Assembly: GCA_947497145.1 (NCBI GenBank)
Contig: CANMFQ010000012.1
Span: forward strand, 62,001 to 126,000
Direction of reading: 5' to 3'
Source of the DNA: an uncultured Flavobacteriaceae bacterium
Lineage (GTDB): Bacteria; Bacteroidota; Bacteroidia; Flavobacteriales; Flavobacteriaceae
DNA: 64,000 nucleotides
Shown here in pieces: positions 1-9,842 of the stretch. Every line of letters starts with the position of its first letter. The first letter of the stretch is position 1. The translations under genes were made by a program, and so were the position numbers. The notes beneath the pieces are model-generated. The model saw nothing but the letters and a program-made list of their open reading frames with translations, had not been told where the DNA came from and made no database searches.

Positions 1-624
1 TTTTTTCATATTCTAGTTGTGTACAAAATCAGAAATAAAAATGTTAACCCGATTTTGTTTTTTGTTTAAATATTCAAATTGATATCTTGTCTCATAAATA
101 TCATTCAAATACAACAACAATTATTCTCATAAAATGTCATTTGCCCTGTAAAAGACTAACATAGCATTTGTAAGTTTCAAGTAAACACTGAAATTATTAT
201 GTCAATGCATGCTTTTACTAATTAAAAATGTACAACTAGATTAAGAACTGAATAGGTAAGATAAGGCTTGGGTACCAAATACTCTTTCAAAATTATCATA
301 TTGATGGTAATAAGACAGCTAATTGTTGTGTAATCATCGTTTTTTGTTGTGAAACGCAAGAACTAGTACAGGTAGTATGTAGATATCAAATTTTTACGTG
401 TTTAATAAGCCATTATTAATTTTTGGCAGCATCTTATACTGGAGCTTTAATGGCTATATTTTGATGTTGTCTATTTCTGATATATGAAAGTTAAAACCGA
501 TAAAACCTCAATTTTAAGATTGATTGCTATAGCTACACAATTATTTACTGAGATATCTTTTAAAATTTTAGGAATCGCTGTAAGGGTATTGAATTTATCC
601 TGTACCTTGACTTGTCTAACCAAA
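1..624. other. AT-rich stretch with no gene
   Basis: This stretch lies beyond the stop of the phosphopantetheinyl transferase gene at the left edge of the biosynthetic locus. It is very AT-rich and frequently interrupted by stops in all frames. I saw no convincing short gene, RNA gene, hairpin terminator or repeat in it. The minus-strand biosynthetic block therefore seems to end at 625 without an obvious intrinsic terminator. Confidence 0.6.
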
Positions 625-1377
625 TTAGGTTTTTAAGTCCTTATATTGTTTTAGTAATGCCATTGCAGTAACATCATTAATACATATTATTTTTTTGGGT
701 ATACCCAATGTTGTAATAGCTGCAATATAATTTTTAAACGGCGTAAATGTATGTAAAGACCATTTTTGAGAAGATTTATTCTCATTGTTTGGTGATATTC
801 TTGTGAATTTTGCCACTTCATCAGAATCCATGGTGACAGCAAAAGTCTTTAAAGGGTAAGACAAACCCTCACCTACTGCTTTAATAAAAGACTCTTTACG
901 AGTCCAACACCTATAAAAAGCTTGGTATTGTTTTTTTTCATCAAAACTAGCAAGTGCCCTAATTTCTTCATCAGCAAAAAAATGTGTAGCAAGCGCTAAG
1001 GGATTAAAATCTCGCTTTATTTTTTCTACATCAACTCCTATGTCATTGGTATAAAAACCTATAATTATTATAGTTCCAGAATGTGATACGTTAAACTTAA
1101 TTTTAGGATGGTTTCTATAAAAGGGCTTTCCTTTATTATTATAGCTAAAGATAACTTCTTCTGGATTTTCCTGCAATACTAAACCAGATAAGGCTCTAAG
1201 CACCCAGCGGCAGGTTATATAGGTAGCATAATCTTTATGAAAACGAAACGTATTAGCTCTTTTTAGCTCCCCAATTGATAGTGTTTTTTTAAACGCTAAT
1301 AGTTTTTGGTCATCAAACTCCACAAAAAAAGACCAAATAATTGCGCTATCTTGCTTCAGCATATTTACAGCATGCAT
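625..1377 (-). CDS. Sfp-type 4'-phosphopantetheinyl transferase
   Basis: This 250-residue protein would move the phosphopantetheine arm of CoA onto the conserved serine of carrier domains, turning apo-NRPS and apo-PCP into the active holo forms. The family marks are visible: an N-terminal half containing CRWVLRAL, then FNVSHSG near residue 95, the metal-binding IGVDVEKI near 112, and the helix CWTRKESFIKAVGEGLS near 157, where WxxKES supplies the glutamate and lysine. The length is normal for the Sfp/AcpT superfamily. The chosen ATG overlaps the 3' end of the upstream NRPS gene by 13 bases, so the two are probably translationally coupled and it is the last gene of the minus-strand block. Its natural targets are the carrier domains encoded on both strands of this locus. 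The family call is secure; exclusive service to this locus is inference. Confidence 0.93.
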   Translation of the reverse strand: MHAVNMLKQDSAIIWSFFVEFDDQKLLAFKKTLSIGELKRANTFRFHKDYATYITCRWVLRALSGLVLQENPEEVIFSYNNKGKPFYRNHPKIKFNVSHSGTIIIIGFYTNDIGVDVEKIKRDFNPLALATHFFADEEIRALASFDEKKQYQAFYRCWTRKESFIKAVGEGLSYPLKTFAVTMDSDEVAKFTRISPNNENKSSQKWSLHTFTPFKNYIAAITTLGIPKKIICINDVTAMALLKQYKDLKT

Positions 1378-3764
1378 TCGTTAAGTTTTTCAGAGACAAA
1401 CCTAACATCTGGTTCTTCAAAAAGGGTTCTATGATTGCCTTTGGTATATAAGAGCTGTATTCCTCCTTTTGCTAATTTTTCCCAAGATTTAATAGTTTCT
1501 TTTTGTAGTAACTCATGCGGTTTTTCAGATAAAATTAATGTAATAGCACCGTCAAAAGACTGCCAGTTATAGGCGTTATAAAGCGTAATTAAATTGCCTT
1601 TTATAAGCGCATTATTCTTTTCTTGCTCGCTACCAATAAACGTATAAATAAAGGGCAGAATATATTTATGATAGCGATCATAAACCATAATACTAACAAC
1701 TTTTATTGGGTGTTTTACAAATCGTTTTACAAATCCAAAAACCCTCATTTTAAATCTTGCCTTGGTTAAATTTTCTTGCTCGGCCATAGTATCCATCACA
1801 ATTAACTTAGCCATATGCCCTTTGATTTTAAGCAATTTAATCATTTCTATCCCTACTGCTGTACTAAAACAATATACCATAAGGTTATAAGGCCCTTGGG
1901 GTTGTACACGCTGTATTTCGGTAGTATACGCTAAGGCCATATCTGCAATACTTTTATGCAATTTAGAACCATCAAAAATTCCTGTGGGTTGTAACGCAAA
2001 AATGGGTCTGTCTTGATCGATATATTTGGTTAGCTTGTTGTAAAAAAACACGTGTCCACCTCCCGCATGTATACAAAATAATGCTGGTTTAGTACCTGTT
2101 GTTTTTATAGGCACCACATTTTTCCATGGTACTGCAAAGGTACTCCTAGTATTATTTATTTTTGCTGCCAATGTTTCAATTGTAGCATGCTCTAATAAAG
2201 TGGTAGGTGCCAGTTTTATCCCAAATGCTTTATTAATTAGGTTTATCATTTGAGCAGCCAACAAAGACTTACCTCCTATTTCAAAAAAATTTGATTTTAT
2301 GCTAATGCCGTTAAGACCAAAAATAGTTTCCCAAATTGCAGCCAATTTTAATTCCGTTTCGTTTCTAGGAGGACTGTATACTTCTTTTTCAATTGCAGCA
2401 CTACCCTTGTTAAAATTCTTTGCCTTAGGAGCTGGGACTAGCTCTTTAACTACGTTAAAACCTCCCTTATCATTAGGTAAATTTACGAGTATTGTTTTCC
2501 AAGCATTTACTATCCATTGTAAGGTGTTTGAATTGGCATTAGTCGAATCAGTTAAGCTTACTGAAAGCACAAAACGCAACTCCTCATTGGGAAGCGCAAC
2601 CATTGTTACAGGATACGTAGATGTAATTCCACTTTTAAAATCACTTAGTTGCACTGTTCTCTCTTCTGTAGTTATTTTGGCTTGCGGAAAACTTTCAACT
2701 ATTAAAATGCTATCAAACATAGGTTTTGCCGTTGGCCAATGGCAAAATGAAGCAATATCTTTTAAACTTATATGCTCAAACAACTTTGCCTTTTGCTGAT
2801 TTTCTTGTAAGTTTTGAAACCATTTTTCAGGAGTAGCATTAGCATTAAAAACAGCTCTAAGTGGTTGCACATTCATAAACATACCCGCCAATAAATGTAG
2901 GTTTGGGAAGGTGCCCGACCTGCCAGACACCACCCCTCCAAAAGCAACATCATCGGTGTCAAAATAACAACTTAACAAAATAGACCACGAGCCTTGAAGT
3001 ATGGTATTTAAAGTAACTTTATATTGTTTAGCTAAACTCCTTAAATTATCAGACGCTGCTTTGGATAGGATTATTTCTTTTGTAGCCGGCACTACTTCAC
3101 TAATAACATTAGATTTTTTTTGAAAAATAGGTGCGTCCTTAAAATCTTTAAAATAGGATTTCCAAAAATCTGCCGCCTCACTAGTGTTTGTGTTTTTAAG
3201 CCAACTTAAATAAGATTTATATTGTGGTATTGGTGTTAATACTGCATTGCCTCCAGTTTTTAAAGCCTCATAAAAAGTAATAACATCAGTAAGTATAATT
3301 TGTGAAGACCAACCGTCTAGTAATAAATGATGATTTGGCCATAAAACGTGAAATTCATCTTTTAAAAACTTAACAACAGTAAGCTGTAACAACGCCCCAT
3401 TTGTAAAATCGACACCTCTTTTTTTGGTCTCTAGTTTAAGCGCTTCCCACTGGGCTACTTTTTCAGAAACCGAGGCTGCTGTCCAATCTAAAAAAGTAAG
3501 GTTTATTTTCTTTGATAAATGCGTTACCAGTACTGGATTAGCTAATTCAAGCCAATGTGTCGTTGTTCTCAGTATTGCATGGCGGTCAATGGTTTTATTC
3601 CAAGCTTGTTCAAACAATTTTAAATTTAAATTGCCTTTTAAAATAAAAGTAACATTTAAATACCCTTGATCTTCTTTATTAGACAGGTGATGAAACAACA
3701 GACCTTGCTGCATATAGTTGAGTGGAAAAATACCTTCTATTGTTGTTTTTTTTACTGCTTCCAT
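1365..3764 (-). CDS. NRPS termination module, C-T-TE, lacking an A domain
   Basis: The 799 residues read as condensation domain (about 10-430), thiolation domain (about 470-535) and type I thioesterase (about 555-799). The C domain has HHLLLDG at 145-151 and RHAILRT at 61-67. The carrier motif FFEIGGKSLLAAQ places the phosphopantetheine serine at 500. There is no adenylation domain, so the carrier must be loaded in trans, or the module only accepts and releases the chain. In the TE the nucleophile elbow reads VYCFST: Cys632 stands where Ser is expected and the flanking glycines are changed. Candidate Asp658 (in VMDT) and His778 (in GNHRT) complete a triad. The gene follows the C-A-T-E NRPS with a single base between them, so this is probably the last assembly station and releases the peptide. 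Because the previous protein ends in an epimerase, the C domain should accept a D-configured donor. Domain calls are firm; chemistry is inferred. Confidence 0.92.
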   Translation of the reverse strand: MEAVKKTTIEGIFPLNYMQQGLLFHHLSNKEDQGYLNVTFILKGNLNLKLFEQAWNKTIDRHAILRTTTHWLELANPVLVTHLSKKINLTFLDWTAASVSEKVAQWEALKLETKKRGVDFTNGALLQLTVVKFLKDEFHVLWPNHHLLLDGWSSQIILTDVITFYEALKTGGNAVLTPIPQYKSYLSWLKNTNTSEAADFWKSYFKDFKDAPIFQKKSNVISEVVPATKEIILSKAASDNLRSLAKQYKVTLNTILQGSWSILLSCYFDTDDVAFGGVVSGRSGTFPNLHLLAGMFMNVQPLRAVFNANATPEKWFQNLQENQQKAKLFEHISLKDIASFCHWPTAKPMFDSILIVESFPQAKITTEERTVQLSDFKSGITSTYPVTMVALPNEELRFVLSVSLTDSTNANSNTLQWIVNAWKTILVNLPNDKGGFNVVKELVPAPKAKNFNKGSAAIEKEVYSPPRNETELKLAAIWETIFGLNGISIKSNFFEIGGKSLLAAQMINLINKAFGIKLAPTTLLEHATIETLAAKINNTRSTFAVPWKNVVPIKTTGTKPALFCIHAGGGHVFFYNKLTKYIDQDRPIFALQPTGIFDGSKLHKSIADMALAYTTEIQRVQPQGPYNLMVYCFSTAVGIEMIKLLKIKGHMAKLIVMDTMAEQENLTKARFKMRVFGFVKRFVKHPIKVVSIMVYDRYHKYILPFIYTFIGSEQEKNNALIKGNLITLYNAYNWQSFDGAITLILSEKPHELLQKETIKSWEKLAKGGIQLLYTKGNHRTLFEEPDVRFVSEKLNECML

Positions 3765-3765
3765 A

Positions 3766-6700
3766 TCAATTAAATAAGTCCATTAATCCATCTAACTCAT
3801 CCTGGCTCATATCGACGTCTGGAAAATCTGATGGAGTAAAATTTTCAGTATTCCTTTGTAGACAAAAATTTATAAGTCCAACTAAATTAACTTCAAAACT
3901 AGCTGCTAAAGTTTGTATGGTTTCCGTATTAAATACATCAGTACTATAACTCCAATACATACACAATTGCTTATCTTTAATAAGGGAATTAATTTCTAAC
4001 CAATAATTTCTTTCACTCAATGGATGACGTGCCCCATCCCAAATAAAATTAAAATTTATTGGACTTTCAGTAGGGGAATTATTCCCTAAATAATTAAAAA
4101 TCACTTTAGGGTTTTGTCTGCTTACGAATTCCTCTTTATGAGATGTTAAATAATTTAAAACACCGTACCCTATACCACTATTAGGTACCGCTCTAAGTTG
4201 CTCTTTTACACCCTTTATCAGATTATCTAAACCTGTAAAATTATTGTTTACCATAAAAGGAAAAAATGAAGTAAACCAACCTATGGTACTTGTTACATCT
4301 GTATTTAACCACTGTGTATTACGTCCGTGGCGTTCTAATCCTAAGAACAGAGCAGTGCTTTCAGACCATTCACAAATTGTTTGTACTAAGGCTGCTAACA
4401 ATACGTCTTCAACGGTGGTATTGAAGCTGGTATGCACATCATTTATTAAATGATTGGTTTCTTTAATACCAAATCTTATTTCATGAAGTTTAACTGTGTT
4501 TTCTAGCACTATTTCTGGCCCTTTTTTGTCTGAAGGGATAGTATTTTTACCTGCTATATGTTTCATCCAAAAAGCCATCTCTGCTTCTAGCTGTGATGAT
4601 GAGGCGTAGTTCTTCAAAACGCTAGCCCATTGCGCTATGGTAGTTGTTTTGGGGCTAAATTTAACTTCTTTTTTTTGCATTAATTGTTGTATCCCTGCTC
4701 TAAAATCTTCAAAAATTGAATTCCACGACGCCGCATCAATAACCAAGTGGTGCGCTATTAAAAATACCTTACGTAGCTGAATGGCACCACAATTAAAAAT
4801 AATAGCTCTAAAAAGATTATCTTTTTCCAAATCACAAGTCATTTGGTGGGTTGTTAATTGCCTTTTAATAAAAATATCTTGTTCAATCGCTGTATTTAGG
4901 TGGCTTGCATCAATTTCAATACTAAGTGACGGCCCAAAATTCTCAGCTACTTCTGCAAACCAACTTCCATCAACACATTTAAAGCGCAACCTTAGAGCAT
5001 CATGGTAATCCACTATTTGCTCAAGTAACTGAGCTATAGTATTTGTAGCAACAGTTGCCACACCTGTAACTTCTATAATTTGATTCCAAAACGCTGGTGC
5101 TGTTTTGTGTACATCAAAAAACCAATGTTGTATAGGTGTTAATGCCACTTGCCCAACTACTTTAGCTAAACTAGAGCGAGTTATTTCTTGTACTTGATTT
5201 GTTAACATAGCCAAATCACCAATGGTTTGTTGCTCAAACAATTGATTAGGCTTTAAGAGCAATCCCATCTTTCTTGCCCTAGCCACAATCTGAATACTTA
5301 AAATGGAGTCTCCTCCTATTTCAAAAAAATTATCATTCCTGTAAATTACAGGAATCCCTAAGACAGCCTGCCAAATTTCTGCTAACTTTTGCTCTATTTC
5401 TGTTTGCGGTAATATTAAATTCTCTTGCTTTTCAACCAGCAAAGCTGCTTCATTAAACAGTTGATTTTTATCTATTTTTCCGTTTGGTAATTTTGGGATA
5501 CCTGAAACGCTATACACCTTCTTGGGCACCATATAATCTGGTACTATTTTGTTTAAATGCATTTTAATTGTGCAACTTTGTAACATTGTATTTGGCGTAA
5601 CTACAAAAGCTGAAAGTTGTTTGGCATCTAAATCATCTAAAGACTCAAAAATTACTGCTGTTTCTGTTACATCGTGGTGTTCTAAAATAGCCTGTTCTAT
5701 TTCGCTCAACTCAACACGGTATCCCCGTATTTTAATTTGATTGTCTGCCCGTCCTAAAAATTCTAAATCTCCTGTGTTATTATAACGGACTAAATCTCCT
5801 GTTTTATATAACTTTTGGGTAGTATTGAATGGGTTTTGAATAAAAGCTTGAGCTGTAAGTTCCGGTTGATTTATGTATCCTTTTGACACTCCTAAACCAC
5901 CAATATAAAGCTCTCCAATAGCACCAAAAGGCACTTCTTTAAGACTACTATTAAGCACATATACTACCGCACCAGCAACAGCTTTTCCGATAGGTATTTT
6001 TGACAAACTTTCTTGCCAATTAATTTTATGAGCAACACACCATACAGTAGCCTCTGTCGGTCCGTATTCATTATATAAATTGGTATTTGGCAATAGCTTA
6101 AAATGTGCTTTACAAACGTCAGGTAAACAAGCTTCTCCTGCAACAATTACAGTGGTTAGCGAACTTAAAAGTTCCTTTTTACAGTGCTTTAAAATTAAGT
6201 GATATAAAGACGGTAACATAAGGGTATGCGTAACCTTGTGTGCCGCAATAGTATTTGCCAATTGATTCATATCTTGCGCTAGTCGAGGTTCAGAAATAAC
6301 CAGATTGCCACCCGTAGCTAACGTCCAAAAAATTCCTGCTTTAGCGCTATCAAAAGCAATAGATGACAATAATAAAAACGACTTTGGTGATGTTTCATAA
6401 AATTGGTTACGCCCTTCTGTAGAATTTACAATATTTTGATGTGTTATTGCCACCCCTTTTGGTTTTCCAGAGCTGCCTGAAGTATATATGATATAAGCTA
6501 AACTTGATGCCTTTATTTCTGGCAACTTTTGTTTTACGCTACTCGTTACAATGGTAACGATAGTGTTAAAATAATCTCCTATTAACGGCATGGTTTCGGC
6601 GTTGGTCAACACTAGCAATGCCTGCGCATCTTGTACCATAAATTTTAGTCGCTCTTTAGGGTATGCAGGATCTAGCGGCAAATAAGCGCAACCTGCCTTT

Positions 6701-8364
6701 AAAATTCCCCATAAAGTAACAATCATGTCCACCGAGCGGTCAATACACAAACCAATTACCTTAGCTTCTCCCCCTGTTTTTTCTAAAATTTGATAAGCTA
6801 TGTTATTAGCCTGTTCATCTAATTGTTTGTATGTTATGCTTTTGCCTCTACATGTTATAGCAATAGCAGTAGCATTGGCCGCAATACTACTATTTAGTAG
6901 AGCTACGAGCGTGTTGTTTGTGTTTACCGAAACAGTTAATGGCACTCCTTTTGACTTAAAACTAGTTTGTAAAGGAATATCAGCTATTAGAATAGACGGA
7001 TTACTAACAATCGCTCTTAAAAGTAATAAAAACTGCTTTTGAAAACGGGCTATGGTTGCTTCTTTAAAAATTGAGGTTGCATATTCAAAAATAGTAGTGA
7101 GTTGACCCTTATCTTCTGCAACGTATAGGGTAAGTTTAAACTTAGCTGCTTTTGTATCTATTGTTTTTTGAGTACACCTTAAATCAGGCCCAAACGAAAC
7201 AGCATTAGGTGTTTTATGATACAAAAACATGACACTAAAAAACGGATTTTCATTTGCTACTCTACTGGGTTTAATTGCATTTACCACGGCATCAAAAGAC
7301 ACCTCTTTATTTTCAAATGCAGCTATTGTAGTAGTACGCACATTGGCAACAGCTTCTCTGAAAGACTGGCCCCCAGTAATCGTTGTTCGCAATACAACGG
7401 TATTATTAAAAAAACCAATTACATCTTCTAATTTTTTTTGATCTCTATTGGATATTGGTGTTCCTATTAAAATATCATTTTGATTACTATAGCGATACAA
7501 TAACAAATAATATACGGTTAACAAGAGTACATACGGCGTTGTTTTTAAGGTTAGCGCTAAATCTAAAATTTCAGTTGACAAATCCTTGGGTAATTGCTGT
7601 TTATTAAAAGCACCCTCGTACGTATTTGCAGTGGTAGGAATAGTGTCTTGCGGTAATGCTAAAACTGGGATTTCTCCTGACAATTTGGATTTCCAATAAG
7701 CTAACTGAGTTGTATTTATAGGCTCCTTAATTTGCCAAGCTGCATAATCTTGATATTGTACCTCTGGTTTCTGGACAACTAAAGTCTCTCCTTTAGTTAA
7801 GGTGGTGTAATATGTTGCTAATTGATCTCTAAAAACTCCCATAGACCACTTATCAGTAACCATATGATGAAAGACAAGAACCAATGAATGTGTTTCATTA
7901 CCTCTCTTAAATAATGTACATCTCACTACTGGACCTTTTTCAATAGTAAAAGGTTGTTTAGCTTCATCAAAAAACAAGCTTTTTGTAAAATTAGTATCGG
8001 CCACCTTTGGGTGATTACTAATGTCTTTAAACGTAACAGTAATTTTTACATCAGTATTTACCACGGCTTGCGGCACACCTGCTACGGTTGTAAAATTGGT
8101 TCTTAAAACGTCATGTGCCTCATAAATTAGCTGTAAAGATTTTGTCAGGTTATCCACATCTAAATCACCTGTAAAATCATACTGTTCTGCATAATTATAA
8201 AAAGGGTTTAAAGGTTGTAATTGTTGTAATAACCACAGACGCTTTTGTCCATGAGATAACGGAATAATAGTTCCTTCAACTAATTTTGGAATCCTATTAT
8301 AAACTGGGTTGTTTTTATTCTTACTCTTCCACTTACTAAGTAAAGAGTTCCTATTATCCGACAT
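3766..8364 (-). CDS. NRPS elongation module, C-A-T-E
   Basis: This 1532-residue synthetase has a condensation domain (about 30-460, HHMVTDKWS at 166-174), an adenylation domain (about 485-975), a carrier domain (about 985-1055, GGDS with Ser1020) and an epimerization domain (about 1072-1505). The E assignment rests on LTPIQHWFF, HHLVIDAASW at 1205-1214, LERHGRN near 1343, GWFTSFFP near 1362, GYGVLNYL near 1399 and IFNYLG near 1422. The A domain keeps YTSGSSGKPKG (627-637), NEYGPTEATV, YKTGD and LPNGKID. By motif alignment its ten-residue specificity code reads D-S-A-L-I-A-E-V-W-K (672, 673, 676, 720, 740, 742, 766, 774, 775, 963). I do not recognise this code, so the amino acid is unassigned. 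It lies 29 bases after the HupE-like gene and 1 base before the C-T-TE gene, and would add one residue and invert it to D. Confidence 0.95.
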   Translation of the reverse strand: MSDNRNSLLSKWKSKNKNNPVYNRIPKLVEGTIIPLSHGQKRLWLLQQLQPLNPFYNYAEQYDFTGDLDVDNLTKSLQLIYEAHDVLRTNFTTVAGVPQAVVNTDVKITVTFKDISNHPKVADTNFTKSLFFDEAKQPFTIEKGPVVRCTLFKRGNETHSLVLVFHHMVTDKWSMGVFRDQLATYYTTLTKGETLVVQKPEVQYQDYAAWQIKEPINTTQLAYWKSKLSGEIPVLALPQDTIPTTANTYEGAFNKQQLPKDLSTEILDLALTLKTTPYVLLLTVYYLLLYRYSNQNDILIGTPISNRDQKKLEDVIGFFNNTVVLRTTITGGQSFREAVANVRTTTIAAFENKEVSFDAVVNAIKPSRVANENPFFSVMFLYHKTPNAVSFGPDLRCTQKTIDTKAAKFKLTLYVAEDKGQLTTIFEYATSIFKEATIARFQKQFLLLLRAIVSNPSILIADIPLQTSFKSKGVPLTVSVNTNNTLVALLNSSIAANATAIAITCRGKSITYKQLDEQANNIAYQILEKTGGEAKVIGLCIDRSVDMIVTLWGILKAGCAYLPLDPAYPKERLKFMVQDAQALLVLTNAETMPLIGDYFNTIVTIVTSSVKQKLPEIKASSLAYIIYTSGSSGKPKGVAITHQNIVNSTEGRNQFYETSPKSFLLLSSIAFDSAKAGIFWTLATGGNLVISEPRLAQDMNQLANTIAAHKVTHTLMLPSLYHLILKHCKKELLSSLTTVIVAGEACLPDVCKAHFKLLPNTNLYNEYGPTEATVWCVAHKINWQESLSKIPIGKAVAGAVVYVLNSSLKEVPFGAIGELYIGGLGVSKGYINQPELTAQAFIQNPFNTTQKLYKTGDLVRYNNTGDLEFLGRADNQIKIRGYRVELSEIEQAILEHHDVTETAVIFESLDDLDAKQLSAFVVTPNTMLQSCTIKMHLNKIVPDYMVPKKVYSVSGIPKLPNGKIDKNQLFNEAALLVEKQENLILPQTEIEQKLAEIWQAVLGIPVIYRNDNFFEIGGDSILSIQIVARARKMGLLLKPNQLFEQQTIGDLAMLTNQVQEITRSSLAKVVGQVALTPIQHWFFDVHKTAPAFWNQIIEVTGVATVATNTIAQLLEQIVDYHDALRLRFKCVDGSWFAEVAENFGPSLSIEIDASHLNTAIEQDIFIKRQLTTHQMTCDLEKDNLFRAIIFNCGAIQLRKVFLIAHHLVIDAASWNSIFEDFRAGIQQLMQKKEVKFSPKTTTIAQWASVLKNYASSSQLEAEMAFWMKHIAGKNTIPSDKKGPEIVLENTVKLHEIRFGIKETNHLINDVHTSFNTTVEDVLLAALVQTICEWSESTALFLGLERHGRNTQWLNTDVTSTIGWFTSFFPFMVNNNFTGLDNLIKGVKEQLRAVPNSGIGYGVLNYLTSHKEEFVSRQNPKVIFNYLGNNSPTESPINFNFIWDGARHPLSERNYWLEINSLIKDKQLCMYWSYSTDVFNTETIQTLAASFEVNLVGLINFCLQRNTENFTPSDFPDVDMSQDELDGLMDLFN

Positions 8365-8393
8365 TTAACTTGTTTTTGTTAGCACTTAAATTT

Positions 8394-9683
8394 CTACTCT
8401 AAATAATCGGGTATTGGAGGCAAGACTCCAATCCAACGCAACAATTTACCCAGCCACATTCGTAAATTCTCATCCCATCTGATATCAATATCAAAAGCTC
8501 TTTCTACAAACCAATAAATTGAAATAAGGATAAGCAACAGGGAGCAATACACCAATAATTTAGGATATAACTTACGTTTACGCAGGAAAAATAAAACAGG
8601 AAAAATCATTAAAATAATAACCAATTGACCAATTTCTACGCCAACATTAAATCCTAATAAAGACAAGGTTAAATATTCTGATGTTAGTCCTAAATCTGCT
8701 AAAACACTAGCAAATCCAAACCCGTGAAACAATCCAAAAACAAAGGCGATTACCCAATCTTTACCTTTAAAAATAGGGCGAATATTATGATATGCTGCCA
8801 AACCAATAGACAAGGCTATAATGGCCTCTACCATACGTGATGGTAAATTAATAATTTGTAACGAAGCTAAACTTAAGGTTATGGTATGCGCCAAGGTGAA
8901 AAAAGTAATTACCTTGACAATGTATAACAAAGCTGGTTTAAAACGTGCCACTGGAAACCAATCCCAAGTAATAAAACCTGCATTCGCTTTAGGTGCTGTT
9001 CGAGTTCCTTTTTCTCCTTTGGTTGCAGTACTCCACCTGCGTACGACAGCAGGGAGTATTAGAGCAAACAAAAACAAAATATGATCTAGACCAATCCAAA
9101 TATGCCAAATACCTTGCTTAACCATGGCTACAAAGCCTTTCCAGACAGATACGTCTGTGAGTGACAATACATCTGTGGTTTGGTTCTTTGAAAATCGTAA
9201 GGATATGTTTGCTTCGTTATTAATTACACCTGCTCTCCAATTATATTCCATCATTAAAAAACCAGCATGCGTATTATCCCTATCAAAAATTACACTATAA
9301 CTTACATTTAAATTATCAGGAAGCTCAACCGTGTTTTCTAACACAAATTTTACTTTCAAAAAAGATCCTAATCCTACATCCGCTTTAGTCGTTTCTAAAA
9401 ATGTAATATCATGCACCCCATTGGTAGAACTAAATTTAGCGTGTTCTAACAAATACGCCTGTAACTTTTTTATATAGGGTTGCATATCTTCAAAAGAGGC
9501 TTTCTTGTCTAAATTACTGCCGTAAATTTTATTAATATCAAGTGCCGTAATCTCAAACCTACCTTCTATATTTTGCCCCTCATAAATTCTAAGATAAATA
9601 TAGCTTTGGTTGGGTGCATGCGCTAATGCTGTTGACGGAAAAACGAATAATAAAAAAACAACTATGCGTACAAAACTGGACAT
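8394..9683 (-). CDS. HupE/UreJ-family membrane protein
   Basis: This 429-residue protein has a cleavable signal peptide ending in ALA, so the mature protein starts with His. A periplasmic domain of about 180 residues follows, then a C-terminal bundle of about six or seven hydrophobic helices. The helix with WHIWIGLDHILFLFAL carries the HxxxGxDH pattern of HupE/UreJ proteins, and GFGFASVLADLGL lies further on. HupE and UreJ are linked to nickel uptake next to hydrogenase or urease genes, but no such genes are nearby. Bacteroidota carry many relatives of this longer two-part form whose substrate is unknown. It is the first gene of the minus-strand biosynthetic block, 29 bases ahead of the C-A-T-E NRPS. 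A role in moving a metal or a metal complex is inferred from family and context only. Confidence 0.85.
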   Translation of the reverse strand: MSSFVRIVVFLLFVFPSTALAHAPNQSYIYLRIYEGQNIEGRFEITALDINKIYGSNLDKKASFEDMQPYIKKLQAYLLEHAKFSSTNGVHDITFLETTKADVGLGSFLKVKFVLENTVELPDNLNVSYSVIFDRDNTHAGFLMMEYNWRAGVINNEANISLRFSKNQTTDVLSLTDVSVWKGFVAMVKQGIWHIWIGLDHILFLFALILPAVVRRWSTATKGEKGTRTAPKANAGFITWDWFPVARFKPALLYIVKVITFFTLAHTITLSLASLQIINLPSRMVEAIIALSIGLAAYHNIRPIFKGKDWVIAFVFGLFHGFGFASVLADLGLTSEYLTLSLLGFNVGVEIGQLVIILMIFPVLFFLRKRKLYPKLLVYCSLLLILISIYWFVERAFDIDIRWDENLRMWLGKLLRWIGVLPPIPDYLE

Positions 9684-9842
9684 TACTATTTGGTTTTAAA
9701 TTTTTGAGACAAAAACAGTTTATCTCACTTTTTGGTGGGTATTAAGATATCACTTTTAAATTTAAACTTCACAATTTCAATATACTATGAAAAAAATATG
9801 TACTTTTTAACTTTCAATATTTTTTTTAATAAAAAATTACAT
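9684..9842. promoter_or_regulatory. Divergent intergenic region of the NRPS locus
   Basis: This stretch of about 160 bases separates the two divergent biosynthetic blocks and must hold the start signals for both. It is strongly AT-rich. I could not find a clean TTTG-N19-TAnnTTTG promoter on either strand, nor a clear palindromic operator. An upstream in-frame extension of the cyclodeaminase gene crosses this region, but its translation is low-complexity and looks non-coding. Confidence 0.5.

Noticed and set aside
2299-2799. Plus-strand open frame within the C-T-TE NRPS gene
   Set aside because: It is antisense to firmly assigned carrier and condensation domain sequence and has no recognisable protein features.
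8394-9683. HupE-like gene as evidence of a hydrogenase or urease cluster
   Set aside because: No hydrogenase or urease structural or maturation genes occur in the window. The gene is adjacent to NRPS genes instead.
9732-9842. N-terminal extension of the cyclodeaminase gene starting at 9732
   Set aside because: The added 37 residues are low-complexity, rich in Phe, Asn and Lys, and lie in the divergent promoter region. The family's normal start fits the ATG at 9843.
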